Below, in pieces: positions 1 to 8,406 of a stretch of 64,000 nt of DNA; position 1 is the first letter of the stretch, and every line of letters starts with the position of its first letter. The position numbers and the translations under genes were made by a program. The notes beneath the pieces were generated by a model that did no database searches, was not told the origin of the DNA, and was given only the letters and a program-made list of their open reading frames with translations. The DNA comes from Bacteroidota bacterium (GTDB lineage Bacteria; Bacteroidota; Ignavibacteria; UBA10030; UBA6906), in the NCBI GenBank assembly GCA_019637975.1, contig JAHBUR010000012.1:62001-126000 (forward strand), given 5' to 3'.

Positions 1-87
1 CACATCCCCGTCACACAACGCTTCACCCTCAAGCAACTCTCTAATGCTTGCTTCTCCCGGCATTTCTGTGTACTCTATCGCTGGCAG

Positions 88-855
88 ATGGTTTGCCTTG
101 CTCACGAATCGAATCGACTAATCCCGCATTCCCCAACCATGCAGACAAAAACCCCGGAACACGTCATGCGCGAAGTAACAACCGACATGGTTCTTCGCGC
201 AATCACTCTTGCGAAAAAGAAAGGACGCACAGTCCGCATAAGCAAAACTGCAAACGGAGTCGGCGTTGATGTTGCTACGCTCGATCCGCGTACGAGTGAT
301 GGCAAGGCTGCGCTTGACAAGTTTCTCGCCCAGCCGGCACGCCATTACACAATTTCGGGACTCGGCGCGCCGGAAGAATCGAATGCCATCAACTGGCGAC
401 AATTGAATCTTCCGGGATGGAGAAAGATTCTCGTCCTGCTTCAAGTCGGATGTTCATTTCTGATGAAAGGCACGCCGTTCAAGAACAAATGGTACCGATG
501 GATGGGCTGTACTATTGGAAAGAATGTTGAGATCATGCAGATGGCGTGGTTGGATCATTTCCGTCCCGAACTGATTTTCATTGGCAACAACACGCTGCTC
601 GGGGCTTTCACGCGCATCACTTGTCACGCGTACGAGGGCTGCGGAAAGTTTCGTTACGGACTGGTGGAGATTGGATCGAACTGTACAATCGGGGCGGGAA
701 CGGGCATCGGAATGATTCGCATCGAGGATAACGTGAGGACGTTGCCCGGTACCACGGTTTCTCCATTTCTAGCGCGTATTCGTGCCGGCTCTGTTGTCGG
801 TTATGACCCGCCTTCTGTAAAGCTTCCCGAACCGGAAACTCCACCTTCCGCATGA
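88..855 (+). CDS. hexapeptide-repeat (left-handed beta-helix) acyltransferase-like protein
   Basis: The C-terminal half (about residues 150-235) has the short hydrophobic periodicity of hexapeptide-repeat transferases (IGNNTLLG, VEIGSNCTIGAG, IRIEDNV), which build left-handed beta-helix acyl- or acetyltransferases. The N-terminal ~110 residues are basic and not recognised. A stretch around residues 105-135 (KILVLLQVGCSFLMKGTPF) could pack against a membrane. The acceptor substrate cannot be told from the sequence. The start is uncertain: ATGs at 88, 139, 166 and 187 are all in frame and none has a convincing ribosome-binding site. The gene ends 48 bases before the oxidase gene on the same strand and may be co-transcribed with it. 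Confidence 0.7.
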   Translation: MVCLAHESNRLIPHSPTMQTKTPEHVMREVTTDMVLRAITLAKKKGRTVRISKTANGVGVDVATLDPRTSDGKAALDKFLAQPARHYTISGLGAPEESNAINWRQLNLPGWRKILVLLQVGCSFLMKGTPFKNKWYRWMGCTIGKNVEIMQMAWLDHFRPELIFIGNNTLLGAFTRITCHAYEGCGKFRYGLVEIGSNCTIGAGTGIGMIRIEDNVRTLPGTTVSPFLARIRAGSVVGYDPPSVKLPEPETPPSA

Positions 856-902
856 ATGACAACCAAAGGTCGTAGACTCGAAACAACATACACTTGCCTG
901 AT

Positions 903-2303
903 ATGCCGTACAATACACTTACTCCCGAGCTAACCGGTTCGTTCATTTCAATTGTTGGTGGTGAGAATGCTCTTACCGACGACGAGGCAAAATCCGTTTA
1001 CGGTCAGGATGAAACCGAGGACTTCTCATTTCCTCCCGAACTTATTCTCAAGCCATCAACGGCTCAGCAAGTTTCCGAAATCATGAAACTTGCACACCGG
1101 CATATTATTCCTGTTACACCGCGTGGCGGCGGTACGGGACTTTCGGGCGGAGCGTTGCCCGTACACGGGGGCATAGTACTTTCGATGGAGAAGTTCAATC
1201 GCATCATCGATATTGATGAGAAGAACTTTCAGGCAACAGTGGAACCGGGAGTCATCACCCAGATATTTCAGGAAGAATGCGAGAAGCGCGGACTCTACTA
1301 TCCACCCGATCCTTCATCACGCGGCAGCTCACAACTCGGCGGTAATCTCGCAGAATGTGCCGGTGGACCGAGGGCTGTAAAGTACGGTGTGACAAAGGAT
1401 TACGTGCTCGGCGTCGAAGCCGTTCTTCCAACGGGTGAGATCATCAACGCGGGCGGACGGGTCCTCAAGAATGTTTCCGGCTACAACCTGACGCAGTTGA
1501 TCGTCGGAAGTGAAGGAACGCTTGCCGTCATCACGAAAATACTTTTCCGTCTCATTCCTCTTCCACGAATGAAGAAGGTACTCCTCGTCCCCTTCAATTC
1601 TCTTGAGAATGCCGTAGCCGCAGTTGCTGTAATCTTTCAACGCGGCATTACACCGTCGGCGTTGGAGTTCATGGAACAAGCGGCAGTCAGGGCGGCAGAG
1701 ATGCAGTTGGGCAAGACTTTCCCGAATGGAACCGCCGAAGCGCAGCTTCTCATAGAGGTTGACGGCAACTACGAAGAGACACTCGCCAAGGACATCGATG
1801 TCATCGCCGAAGTCGTTGAAAAACACGGCGCCAGCAATGTGCTGCTTGCGGAAGATCGGCAGAAAATTGAAGATGTGTGGGCGCTCCGGCGAAGCATGGG
1901 CGAAGCGGTGAAGAAGATATCAACATATAAAGAAGAAGACACTGTCGTTCCCCGGGCTCATCTTCCGCAACTCATACGGGGAGTAAAGGAAATATGTGGG
2001 AGATACGGCATCACCTCCATTTGCTACGGTCACGCGGGTGATGGCAACGTTCACGTCAACATCCTCAAAGACAAGATGGATGATACAAAATGGGAGAAAC
2101 ACCTTGACACGGCCATTCGTGAGATATTTCGACTGACAGTCTCACTCGGAGGAACCATCTCCGGGGAGCATGGCATCGGCTACTCGCAGAAAGCGTATCT
2201 TCCCATTGCCCTCTCCCCCGCCGAACTCACTCTGATGAAAGAAATCAAACGGACGTTCGATCCCAACAATATTCTGAACCCGGGGAAGATATTCGAGTGT
2301 TGA
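903..2303 (+). CDS. glcD: FAD-linked oxidase, glycolate oxidase GlcD-like
   Basis: Two-domain flavoprotein of the vanillyl-alcohol-oxidase fold. The N-terminal FAD-binding domain carries the PRGGGTGLSGGALP loop near residue 75 and an SSQLGGNLAECAGGPRAVKYG segment that would contact FAD. The C-terminal FAD-oxidase cap contains GHAGDGNVHVN and ends with SGEHGIG and FDPNNILNPGKIF, the usual GlcD/D-lactate dehydrogenase signatures. It likely oxidises a 2-hydroxy acid such as glycolate or D-lactate and passes electrons to a quinone or an iron-sulfur partner. No GlcE or GlcF gene lies next to it, so the substrate is inferred from family only. The ATG at 903 is preferred; an in-frame TTG at 894 is an alternative. 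Confidence 0.85.
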   Translation: MPYNTLTPELTGSFISIVGGENALTDDEAKSVYGQDETEDFSFPPELILKPSTAQQVSEIMKLAHRHIIPVTPRGGGTGLSGGALPVHGGIVLSMEKFNRIIDIDEKNFQATVEPGVITQIFQEECEKRGLYYPPDPSSRGSSQLGGNLAECAGGPRAVKYGVTKDYVLGVEAVLPTGEIINAGGRVLKNVSGYNLTQLIVGSEGTLAVITKILFRLIPLPRMKKVLLVPFNSLENAVAAVAVIFQRGITPSALEFMEQAAVRAAEMQLGKTFPNGTAEAQLLIEVDGNYEETLAKDIDVIAEVVEKHGASNVLLAEDRQKIEDVWALRRSMGEAVKKISTYKEEDTVVPRAHLPQLIRGVKEICGRYGITSICYGHAGDGNVHVNILKDKMDDTKWEKHLDTAIREIFRLTVSLGGTISGEHGIGYSQKAYLPIALSPAELTLMKEIKRTFDPNNILNPGKIFEC

Positions 2304-2320
2304 TATTCCGTTCATATCAA

Positions 2321-2356
2321 AAAGAAGGGACGCAGGTTACTGCGTCCCCTTTGTTT
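2321..2356. terminator. bidirectional hairpin terminator
   Basis: Perfect 9-bp stem GGGACGCAG / CTGCGTCCC with a 4-base loop (2327-2348), preceded by an A-rich run and followed by a T-rich run. It sits between two convergent genes, the GlcD-like gene and the HybB-like gene, and can serve both. Confidence 0.8.
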
Positions 2357-2372
2357 CTGAAAGACCTTCAGC

Positions 2373-3563
2373 CTACTTCGTCGGTGCCACGGCCAATCCC
2401 TCAGCAACTTCTGCTACTTCCTCTTTCACAGGCTTCGGCTCATGATGCACCTCATGCCCGAATACATTAAAGTACTTTGCCACAAATCCGAACGCAACAA
2501 ACCCGAACGCTACCAGACCGGCTGTGACAGCCAGTTCCTGCCACGAGGGAATGTACATGCGGTTCGGATATTGCTCCATGCTGGTGATCGCCGTGTTGAT
2601 GCGGTGAGCAATGAAACCAAGAATCACCAGAACAGACGAGTAGAATAATCCGGCTTTGTTTTCACGAATCTTCTTGCTCAGCAGCAGGAAGAATGGCACT
2701 ATCACCCCGAGAACAAGCTCTCCGGCAAACAGTATGCTCTGGTAGTTGATCTCGAATGCAAACTTCAGGGCATCCCGGGTAATCAAATCCTGTACGCGGA
2801 CAGTGAAGTAGAGAGCCAGTACAACGACAATCACTCGTGCCAACTCCGACAGCAGCGGCATCTCAATCTCCCGCCCGAATGCCCGTGACGAGAGGAATGA
2901 TTCAAATACTGTCATCGCCAATCCTGCGGCTACGCAGGAGATGATGAAGAGGAAGGGAATAATCTCGGAATACCACAGCGGATGCATCCGGCTCGGGATG
3001 ATGAGGAATAATGAGCCAAGCGACGACTGATGAAGCGTCGAAAGAATCACGCCCAACACCACCAACGGTATCGTAATAGCCTTGATGATCTTCAGCGGGC
3101 GTTCGAGATTGAAGCGCTCAAACACCACCGGACTGAATTCAAGCGCCAGCACTGTTGTGTACAACATCACGCACCACGCAACTTCGAACATCACCGAATG
3201 AGGATTCCAGTAGATCAGTGCATGCCAAATTGCCCAAGGGCGGCCAAGATCAACCATTAGTCCGGCAATGACGAGAAGATAGCCAAGAAATGCCGTCAGA
3301 ATCGTCGGACGTAAGATGGGACGAAACCGTTCGATGTTAAAAAGGTAGACGGTAGCAGCAATCGTGAAGCCGCCTGCCGCCAATCCGACACCGACCAGAA
3401 TGTCGAAGCCGATCCAGATGCCCCATGGAAACGTATCAACGAGGTTGGTGGATGGACCGAGGCCGGTTGAAAAGCGCCACACGGCGGCAATTGCGCCGGC
3501 GGTCATCAGCGCCACCGCAACCGCTTTCCAGAATGTAACCTTAAAGAGACCGGGAAAATTCAT
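2373..3563 (-). CDS. NrfD/HybB-type integral membrane quinone-interacting subunit
   Basis: A 396-residue, highly hydrophobic protein with about nine to ten predicted membrane segments. It matches the HybB/NrfD (PsrC-like) family, including the early FPWGIWIGFDILVGVGLAAGG segment and the DLGRPWAIWHAL loop typical of quinone-interacting membrane subunits. These proteins exchange electrons between an iron-sulfur subunit and the menaquinone pool. It is the last gene of a four-gene reverse-strand operon, 39 bases after the HybA-like gene, with an AAAGGA site 8 bases from the ATG. No hydrogenase, molybdopterin or cytochrome catalytic subunit is next to it, so the partner enzyme is unknown. The basic/acidic C-terminal tail (VHHEPKPVKEEV) is probably soluble. 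Confidence 0.88.
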   Translation of the reverse strand: MNFPGLFKVTFWKAVAVALMTAGAIAAVWRFSTGLGPSTNLVDTFPWGIWIGFDILVGVGLAAGGFTIAATVYLFNIERFRPILRPTILTAFLGYLLVIAGLMVDLGRPWAIWHALIYWNPHSVMFEVAWCVMLYTTVLALEFSPVVFERFNLERPLKIIKAITIPLVVLGVILSTLHQSSLGSLFLIIPSRMHPLWYSEIIPFLFIISCVAAGLAMTVFESFLSSRAFGREIEMPLLSELARVIVVVLALYFTVRVQDLITRDALKFAFEINYQSILFAGELVLGVIVPFFLLLSKKIRENKAGLFYSSVLVILGFIAHRINTAITSMEQYPNRMYIPSWQELAVTAGLVAFGFVAFGFVAKYFNVFGHEVHHEPKPVKEEVAEVAEGLAVAPTK

Positions 3564-3602
3564 AGGAGTATCCTTTAGTTTCAGAGTTCAAGTTCTGTTT
3601 CT

Positions 3603-4370
3603 CTAGTTGTGCAATTCCTGCTTTTGTTTCTCTTCCGCTTCAAACCGGGCTACTTCGGTGCGTCGCTTGGTAATCCAGTTGATACCAAACAATACGACAC
3701 CCGCCGCAACCGAGTATTTCGGAATCTGCGAAAGCACTCGCCACGACAGCTCGGGAATCGGATTCTTCGGGACATTCATCGGGAAGCCCAATTCCTCGAA
3801 CGGGACATTGGAGATGAACATCACTGCCGTCCCGCCCGCCTCATGCAAACCGTAGATATAGTCGATGTACTCGCCCGGATTCTCGTCAATACGTCTGCGG
3901 GCTTCCTTGATCAACTCATCACGATCGCCGAATACCGTCGCTTCAACAGGGCATGCCTCGGAGCAGGCCGTTTGTCCGCCTGCGGCAACAAGCTCGTAGC
4001 ACATTTTGCATTTCTGCACCCGCGGCGACAAGCTTGTCCACTCGTACCGGGGCACTTCAAACGGGCAGGCCTGCATGCAGTACCGGCAACCAATGCACTT
4101 CGATTCGTCGTACAGAACCGCGCCGGTTTCGGTTTTCGTGAACGCCCCGACGAGGCAGGCAGAAACGCAAGTCGGTTGTTCACAGTGCATGCACATGCGT
4201 CGGACGTATGTCTGGTCGTTGTTGTAGCTCTGCACAACCGTGTAGTGTGTTGCGGAAAGCTCGGTCGCTTCCTCTTCCGGAAGATGATTTGTTACGGCGC
4301 AGGCACGGCTGCATTCCCCGCAACCCACGCATCGTGTGATGTCGATGAGCAATCCTTTTGATTTACGCAT
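3603..4370 (-). CDS. HybA-like 4Fe-4S ferredoxin subunit with C-terminal membrane anchor
   Basis: Ferredoxin with the cysteine pattern for four [4Fe-4S] clusters: CVGCGECSRAC, CMHCEQPTCVSAC, CIGCRYCMQAC and CKMCYEL...CSEAC. This is the HybA/DmsB/PsrB electron-transfer family. A hydrophobic helix near the C-terminus (VAAGVVLFGINWI) should anchor it in the membrane, as in HybA. No Tat or Sec signal is visible at the N-terminus, so the clusters may face the cytoplasm, unlike periplasmic HybA; this is inference. The ATG at 4370 has a GGAG 9 bases upstream and is preferred over the ATG at 4385. The start overlaps the end of the upstream GcvH-like gene by 8 bases. It likely passes electrons to the NrfD-type subunit encoded next. 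Confidence 0.88.
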   Translation of the reverse strand: MRKSKGLLIDITRCVGCGECSRACAVTNHLPEEEATELSATHYTVVQSYNNDQTYVRRMCMHCEQPTCVSACLVGAFTKTETGAVLYDESKCIGCRYCMQACPFEVPRYEWTSLSPRVQKCKMCYELVAAGGQTACSEACPVEATVFGDRDELIKEARRRIDENPGEYIDYIYGLHEAGGTAVMFISNVPFEELGFPMNVPKNPIPELSWRVLSQIPKYSVAAGVVLFGINWITKRRTEVARFEAEEKQKQELHN

Positions 4371-5067
4371 TGTCGTATTCTCCATTCAATGGCGTTTCAC
4401 TTTCAGTGGTGAGAAATGTTGATTCGAACTCTTCCCACACGCGTTCATCGAATTCTTTCAGTACACCCGCTGCCGGAACGCCGCCATCCTGCATGGCCGC
4501 AAATTCGAGCTGCGGCACGCGGGCGACGAGAAATTCTTTCACCAGATCATTCTGCTTCTTCAGCCATTCGATGGCTCGTTCACCACTCAGGAATGACGTC
4601 AACGAACGGGCTCCGTCTGCCGGAATCAGCTTGAACAGCCATCCCGTCGTATAGGGATTCTGCGACGCCATTGACGGCGATTGCAGTGCTGAGTGATTGA
4701 TTGCCGATATTTGTCCCTCAAACGGCATATCAAGGGCGAGACTCTTGTTCTTTTCCCGAAGGACAATCGGCCTTTCGCCTCGGCCGACAATCTGGCCTTC
4801 TCTCGGCAGCTCAATTCGCTCGACCTTTCCCGTCAAGCCGAACAGGAAGTTGTCAATACCGACAGTGATGCTGTTGTCTCGCTCGCGCCTCATCCACAAG
4901 TGGTTGGGAGCAAGAACCAGATCATCCGACAAATTCCAATGTGATGCAGGGAAAAGCGGTGTTGAACGCAGCGCCGCCGTGCTGAGCGCTTTTTGTTTTC
5001 TCCGCTGAACAATGTAGTCGGCTGCGAGAAATGCGATTAATGTTAAGAGTACGAGTAAGACTGTCAT
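4363..5067 (-). CDS. membrane-anchored GcvH-fold protein lacking the lipoyl lysine (copy 2)
   Basis: An N-terminal membrane helix (MTVLLVLLTLIAFLAADYIV) is followed by a domain with the layout of glycine-cleavage H protein: an HLWMR...ITVGIDNFLFGLTGKVERIELP segment, then MPFEGQISAIN, NPYTTGWLFKL and a C-terminal helical part. In true H proteins a lysine sits seven residues before the APVSG-like motif and carries lipoate. Here that position is asparagine, flanked by lysines one residue either side (KNK), so normal lipoylation is doubtful. A second gene of the same type precedes it and redox genes follow, which suggests an accessory or assembly part of the HybA/HybB-like complex rather than glycine cleavage. 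AAGGAG lies 7 bases before the start. Confidence 0.8.
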   Translation of the reverse strand: MTVLLVLLTLIAFLAADYIVQRRKQKALSTAALRSTPLFPASHWNLSDDLVLAPNHLWMRRERDNSITVGIDNFLFGLTGKVERIELPREGQIVGRGERPIVLREKNKSLALDMPFEGQISAINHSALQSPSMASQNPYTTGWLFKLIPADGARSLTSFLSGERAIEWLKKQNDLVKEFLVARVPQLEFAAMQDGGVPAAGVLKEFDERVWEEFESTFLTTESETPLNGEYDNA

Positions 5068-5098
5068 GTTAGGATCTCCTTAGTTTGATACTATGTGT

Positions 5099-5758
5099 TC
5101 ACCATTGAGGAACTGATTTCTTCGAATGCAGGTTGTCGCCTGCCTGATCGCCGGTGAGGAAAAACTCCCTCTCAAGCGTATTCCATTCTTCATCCGACAC
5201 CTTGTCTGCCAGATCTTTCACGATCACGCCTCCGTCCTGATACATGAGGGCCGGGGTTGTCGAGAAAATCCGAACGAGTTGTTCTTTTGCCTGCTCAAGC
5301 CATTGCTGCATCGCTTTTCCCGTAAACAGGTTATTGAGTTGCGCGTGCAACTTCATCGGGCGAATGCGCAGCAACCAACCGTCGTTGTACGGCGAGGAAT
5401 TGACGAGCAACGGATTGTTTAGCACCATTTCATTCTTCTCAATTACCCTTCCGCTCACCGGGCTCACCATCCGTACAACTCGATTCCCATGTCTGACGGA
5501 CCACGCGACACTGCCCTGCCCGACTCGCCTCAGCAATCGCGGCAGTTCCACTGAATCAATCGTGCCGATAAGCGATTGGGCAAACTCGTCAACTCCGACA
5601 AGCACGTCTCCGTCCTCGGTCATTTTCATCCATGTGTGGCCCGGATGTACATACCGTCGGACAAACACAGGTTGCGTTTCTTCCTTCTTCTTCGTTTTGC
5701 GAAACATTCCCCAAACGATGAGCGCGCAAGCAGTCAAGAATGCAAGTATCGCTGACAT
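5099..5758 (-). CDS. membrane-anchored GcvH-fold protein lacking the lipoyl lysine (copy 1)
   Basis: First gene of the four-gene redox operon and paralogue of the next gene. An N-terminal membrane helix (ILAFLTACALIVWGMF) and a basic stop-transfer stretch (RKTKKKEE) precede an H-protein-like domain with HTWMKMTEDGDVLVGVDEFA, SPVSGRVIEKN and NSSPYNDGWLLRI. The position of the lipoyl lysine is asparagine in a GNR context and no lysine lies close by. The ATG at 5758 follows GGAG with good spacing; a longer in-frame ORF starts 22 codons earlier but adds only a charged, unlikely N-terminus. The function is inferred from context only: part of a membrane electron-transfer complex. Confidence 0.8.
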   Translation of the reverse strand: MSAILAFLTACALIVWGMFRKTKKKEETQPVFVRRYVHPGHTWMKMTEDGDVLVGVDEFAQSLIGTIDSVELPRLLRRVGQGSVAWSVRHGNRVVRMVSPVSGRVIEKNEMVLNNPLLVNSSPYNDGWLLRIRPMKLHAQLNNLFTGKAMQQWLEQAKEQLVRIFSTTPALMYQDGGVIVKDLADKVSDEEWNTLEREFFLTGDQAGDNLHSKKSVPQW

Positions 5759-6166
5759 GTTGGGCTCCTTTCTTTCTTTTCTGTTCTTGATGTAAGATTG
5801 ACTTCTGAACTTCACAACAATCATACTTCCAATAACCCTGCCAGAAACAAGCTTTGCAAAAAGAAACGACGCCTCTTTAACTCATTGTTACACAATAGGT
5901 TACAAACTGATTGGTGCGGATTCCAGCCACAGGAATTCGGAAAAAAACTCTTGTGTTGAATCATGCAACACCAGTCAATCAGTGAAGACGCGTCAGTCAT
6001 GCCATTGATATTGAGATATAACGAGTTACGATGATGTTAGAATTTTCAACAGAAAATTGAAGAACTCAACACGAAATTTTCCACGCTTTCAGTATACGCT
6101 ACTGTTCACTTCTTCCATACCATCGCATTTCTTCTTATTTTGTTTTTTTGAATTCTGGAGAATGTG
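5759..6166. promoter_or_regulatory. divergent intergenic region
   Basis: About 400 bases without a gene, more AT-rich than its surroundings, separating the reverse-strand redox operon from the forward-strand NHL lipoprotein gene. Promoters for both must lie here, but no convincing -35/-10 pair could be assigned. The only symmetrical element noticed is GTGTTG-7-CAACAC at 5953-5971, a possible small operator. Confidence 0.4.
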
Positions 6167-7171
6167 ATGAATTTTGCTGCATGTCGATACTTTTTCGTTG
6201 TGTTGGCCGCTTTGCTGATCGGCTTTGCATCGTGCAAGGATGATGTTCCGGCGAACGACCCGAATCAATCCGTTGTGTTGACCGGACCAACGGTGTTTGT
6301 TCAAGCAGGACTACTCAGGCTTCCGCAAGGCATTGCCGTTGATGCTTCGGGAAACGTCTGGGTGGCGGATACGAGAAACAACAGAATCCGCAAATTCTCG
6401 ACGGCTGGAACGCAAACCGATTCCATCAACGTCACGTCCCCTTCAGCAATCGCATTTGACAAGAACACGGGAGATCTTTTCATAGTTGAAAACAGTTCAA
6501 CTGTTTTGCGGTATATCGTACAAACACGAACTTGGATTGCAGCATTTCCCTTCATTCCCTTCACAGGGAATTCTACGTCGGTTTTTGATGTCGGCAACAG
6601 AGGTACAGTCTCAATCAATGTCGCGGTACTTGAGTTGGGCGATATTGATACATCGCCTTCGGGCGATATCTACGTCAGCGGACGCGGCTCGCCTGCGAAT
6701 TTCGTCGCCCGCATACTTCACGGAAACATCAGCATCGTTGCCGCATCATTTCTTGACAGCAGCATCGCACGGCCGTTGATGCTGGCGGCGGATGGTTTCG
6801 GGACGGTTTTCACTGCGTTCAGATTCTCACGCGGCCCGACTTCGCAAACAGAATTGTATGCCTGCATTCCTTCCAACATCCAGCAAAGTCATGTTATGGC
6901 CGAACCGTTCATCTCCGGCGCCGCGCAAGGAGCGACAGTCGATGCAGCGGGATATCTGTATATTGCGGACGCTGGTACGCAAGAACTGGTTGTGGTATCG
7001 ACAGCTTCCGAGAGAACCGTCGCCCGCCATCTGATTCCCGACGTCGGCGGCTTTTCCATGACTCCACAGGATATTTCAGTTGCATCTGATGGTTCTGTGT
7101 ACGTAGTTGTAACCGACAGGCTCGGCACGGAAGCAGGGGCGGTTCTCAAGTACACACGATCAACACGTTAA
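6167..7171 (+). CDS. NHL/beta-propeller repeat lipoprotein
   Basis: Exported lipoprotein: hydrophobic signal with lipobox LIGFASC, so the mature protein begins at the cysteine at about residue 23. The mature part contains at least one clear NHL repeat (LPQGIAVDASGNVWVADTRN followed by NRIRKFS) and degenerate copies further on (GATVDAAGYLYIADAG, DISVASDGSVYVVV), consistent with a six-bladed propeller. Such proteins usually bind ligands or partners at the cell surface; no enzyme residues could be assigned. The ATG at 6167 sits 6 bases after GGAG; a GTG immediately before it is less well placed. Confidence 0.8.
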   Translation: MNFAACRYFFVVLAALLIGFASCKDDVPANDPNQSVVLTGPTVFVQAGLLRLPQGIAVDASGNVWVADTRNNRIRKFSTAGTQTDSINVTSPSAIAFDKNTGDLFIVENSSTVLRYIVQTRTWIAAFPFIPFTGNSTSVFDVGNRGTVSINVAVLELGDIDTSPSGDIYVSGRGSPANFVARILHGNISIVAASFLDSSIARPLMLAADGFGTVFTAFRFSRGPTSQTELYACIPSNIQQSHVMAEPFISGAAQGATVDAAGYLYIADAGTQELVVVSTASERTVARHLIPDVGGFSMTPQDISVASDGSVYVVVTDRLGTEAGAVLKYTRSTR

Positions 7172-7194
7172 CATCATCAACGAAAGGCTCCCCT

Positions 7195-8394
7195 ATGAAG
7201 GCCCTCATTGCAGACGCTTTCCCCGAAAAGTACATCTCCGCTATTACCGAATCCGGTGTTGCAGTTGAATACAAACCGAAACTCAAAGCCGAAGAACTTG
7301 CTGCGGCAATTGGTGACTCCACCATCCTCATCGTCCGCTCCACAAAAGTGGGAGCTGATTGTATTTCAACGGCAAAAAACCTCACACTCATTATCCGTGC
7401 CGGTGCCGGAGTCAATACCATCGACATGAAAAGCGCAAACGAGCGGGGTATTTACGTGACGAATTGTCCGGGCAAGAACTCCATCGCCGTTGCCGAGCTT
7501 GCAATGGGATTGTTGCTCGCCCTCGACCGCCGTATTGCCGACAATGTGATCGACTTGCGAAATGGAAAATGGAACAAAGGCGAATACTCAAAAGCCGATG
7601 GCGTGTACGGTAAAACGTTGGGCGTCGTTGGCGTCGGGCAGATCGGGATGGAAGTGATTTCGCGAGCGAAGGCCTTCGGTTTGCACGTCATCGGCTGGTC
7701 AAAGTCCCTGACGCGGGAAAAGGCAGAAGCGCTTGGCATTCAACATGCCGGCACCATTCAGGATCTTGTGCCGAAATGCGATATCGTTTCAGTTCATCTG
7801 GCATTGAAACCTGAAACGCGGGGCATCATCAGCAGAAGCATCATCGATCAGATGAAGCCGGGGACAGTCTTCCTCAACACCTCACGGGCGGAAGTTGTTG
7901 ATGAAGCGGCACTTGCGGATGCCGTCCGTGCCGGTACAATCCGCGTCGGAACAGACGTGTTTGTCGGCGAGCCGGAAGAGAAGAAGGGAGAATTCAAAAG
8001 CGGATTTGCTTCGCTTCCCGGCGTGTACGGCACGCATCATATCGGCGCTTCAACAGAACAGGCACAGAATGCCGTGGCAGAGGAAACAGTCGCCATCATT
8101 CGGGAGTACATTCAACAGGGCAACGTACGCAACTGGGTGAACCGCGCAAAGAAAACCGCCGCAACATGGCAGCTTGTTGTGCGGCACTACGACAAGCCCG
8201 GCGTTCTCGCCGATGTGTTGGGAGAACTAAAAGCCTCCAACATCAACGTCGAAGAAATGGAGAATGTGATTTTCGATGGAGGGAAAACTGCCTGCGCGAC
8301 TATTCGGCTTGCTGCAAAACCTTCAGACGAGGTGTTGAAGAAGATGCTGTCACGAAGTGATGAGGTGATTCAGGCGAGTTTGAATGCGCTGTAG
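7195..8394 (+). CDS. serA: D-3-phosphoglycerate dehydrogenase with ACT domain
   Basis: NAD-dependent D-2-hydroxyacid dehydrogenase. The Rossmann motif GVVGVGQIGMEV is near residue 145, the catalytic arginine is in NTSRAEVVDE, the glutamate in FVGEPEE and the histidine in THHIGAS. About residues 325-395 form an ACT domain (LVVRHYDKPGVLADVLGELK), the usual serine-sensing regulatory domain of SerA. The enzyme would oxidise 3-phosphoglycerate as the first step of serine synthesis. With 399 residues it is the short SerA form without the extra intervening domain. A weak AAGG site precedes the ATG. The next gene is convergent with only 12 bases between. Confidence 0.85.
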   Translation: MKALIADAFPEKYISAITESGVAVEYKPKLKAEELAAAIGDSTILIVRSTKVGADCISTAKNLTLIIRAGAGVNTIDMKSANERGIYVTNCPGKNSIAVAELAMGLLLALDRRIADNVIDLRNGKWNKGEYSKADGVYGKTLGVVGVGQIGMEVISRAKAFGLHVIGWSKSLTREKAEALGIQHAGTIQDLVPKCDIVSVHLALKPETRGIISRSIIDQMKPGTVFLNTSRAEVVDEAALADAVRAGTIRVGTDVFVGEPEEKKGEFKSGFASLPGVYGTHHIGASTEQAQNAVAEETVAIIREYIQQGNVRNWVNRAKKTAATWQLVVRHYDKPGVLADVLGELKASNINVEEMENVIFDGGKTACATIRLAAKPSDEVLKKMLSRSDEVIQASLNAL

Positions 8395-8406
8395 AAGACT
8401 ATCCGC

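Noticed and set aside
4363-5758. Glycine cleavage system H proteins
   Set aside because: The membrane anchors, missing lipoyl lysine and absence of gcvT/gcvP neighbours argue against a role in glycine cleavage.
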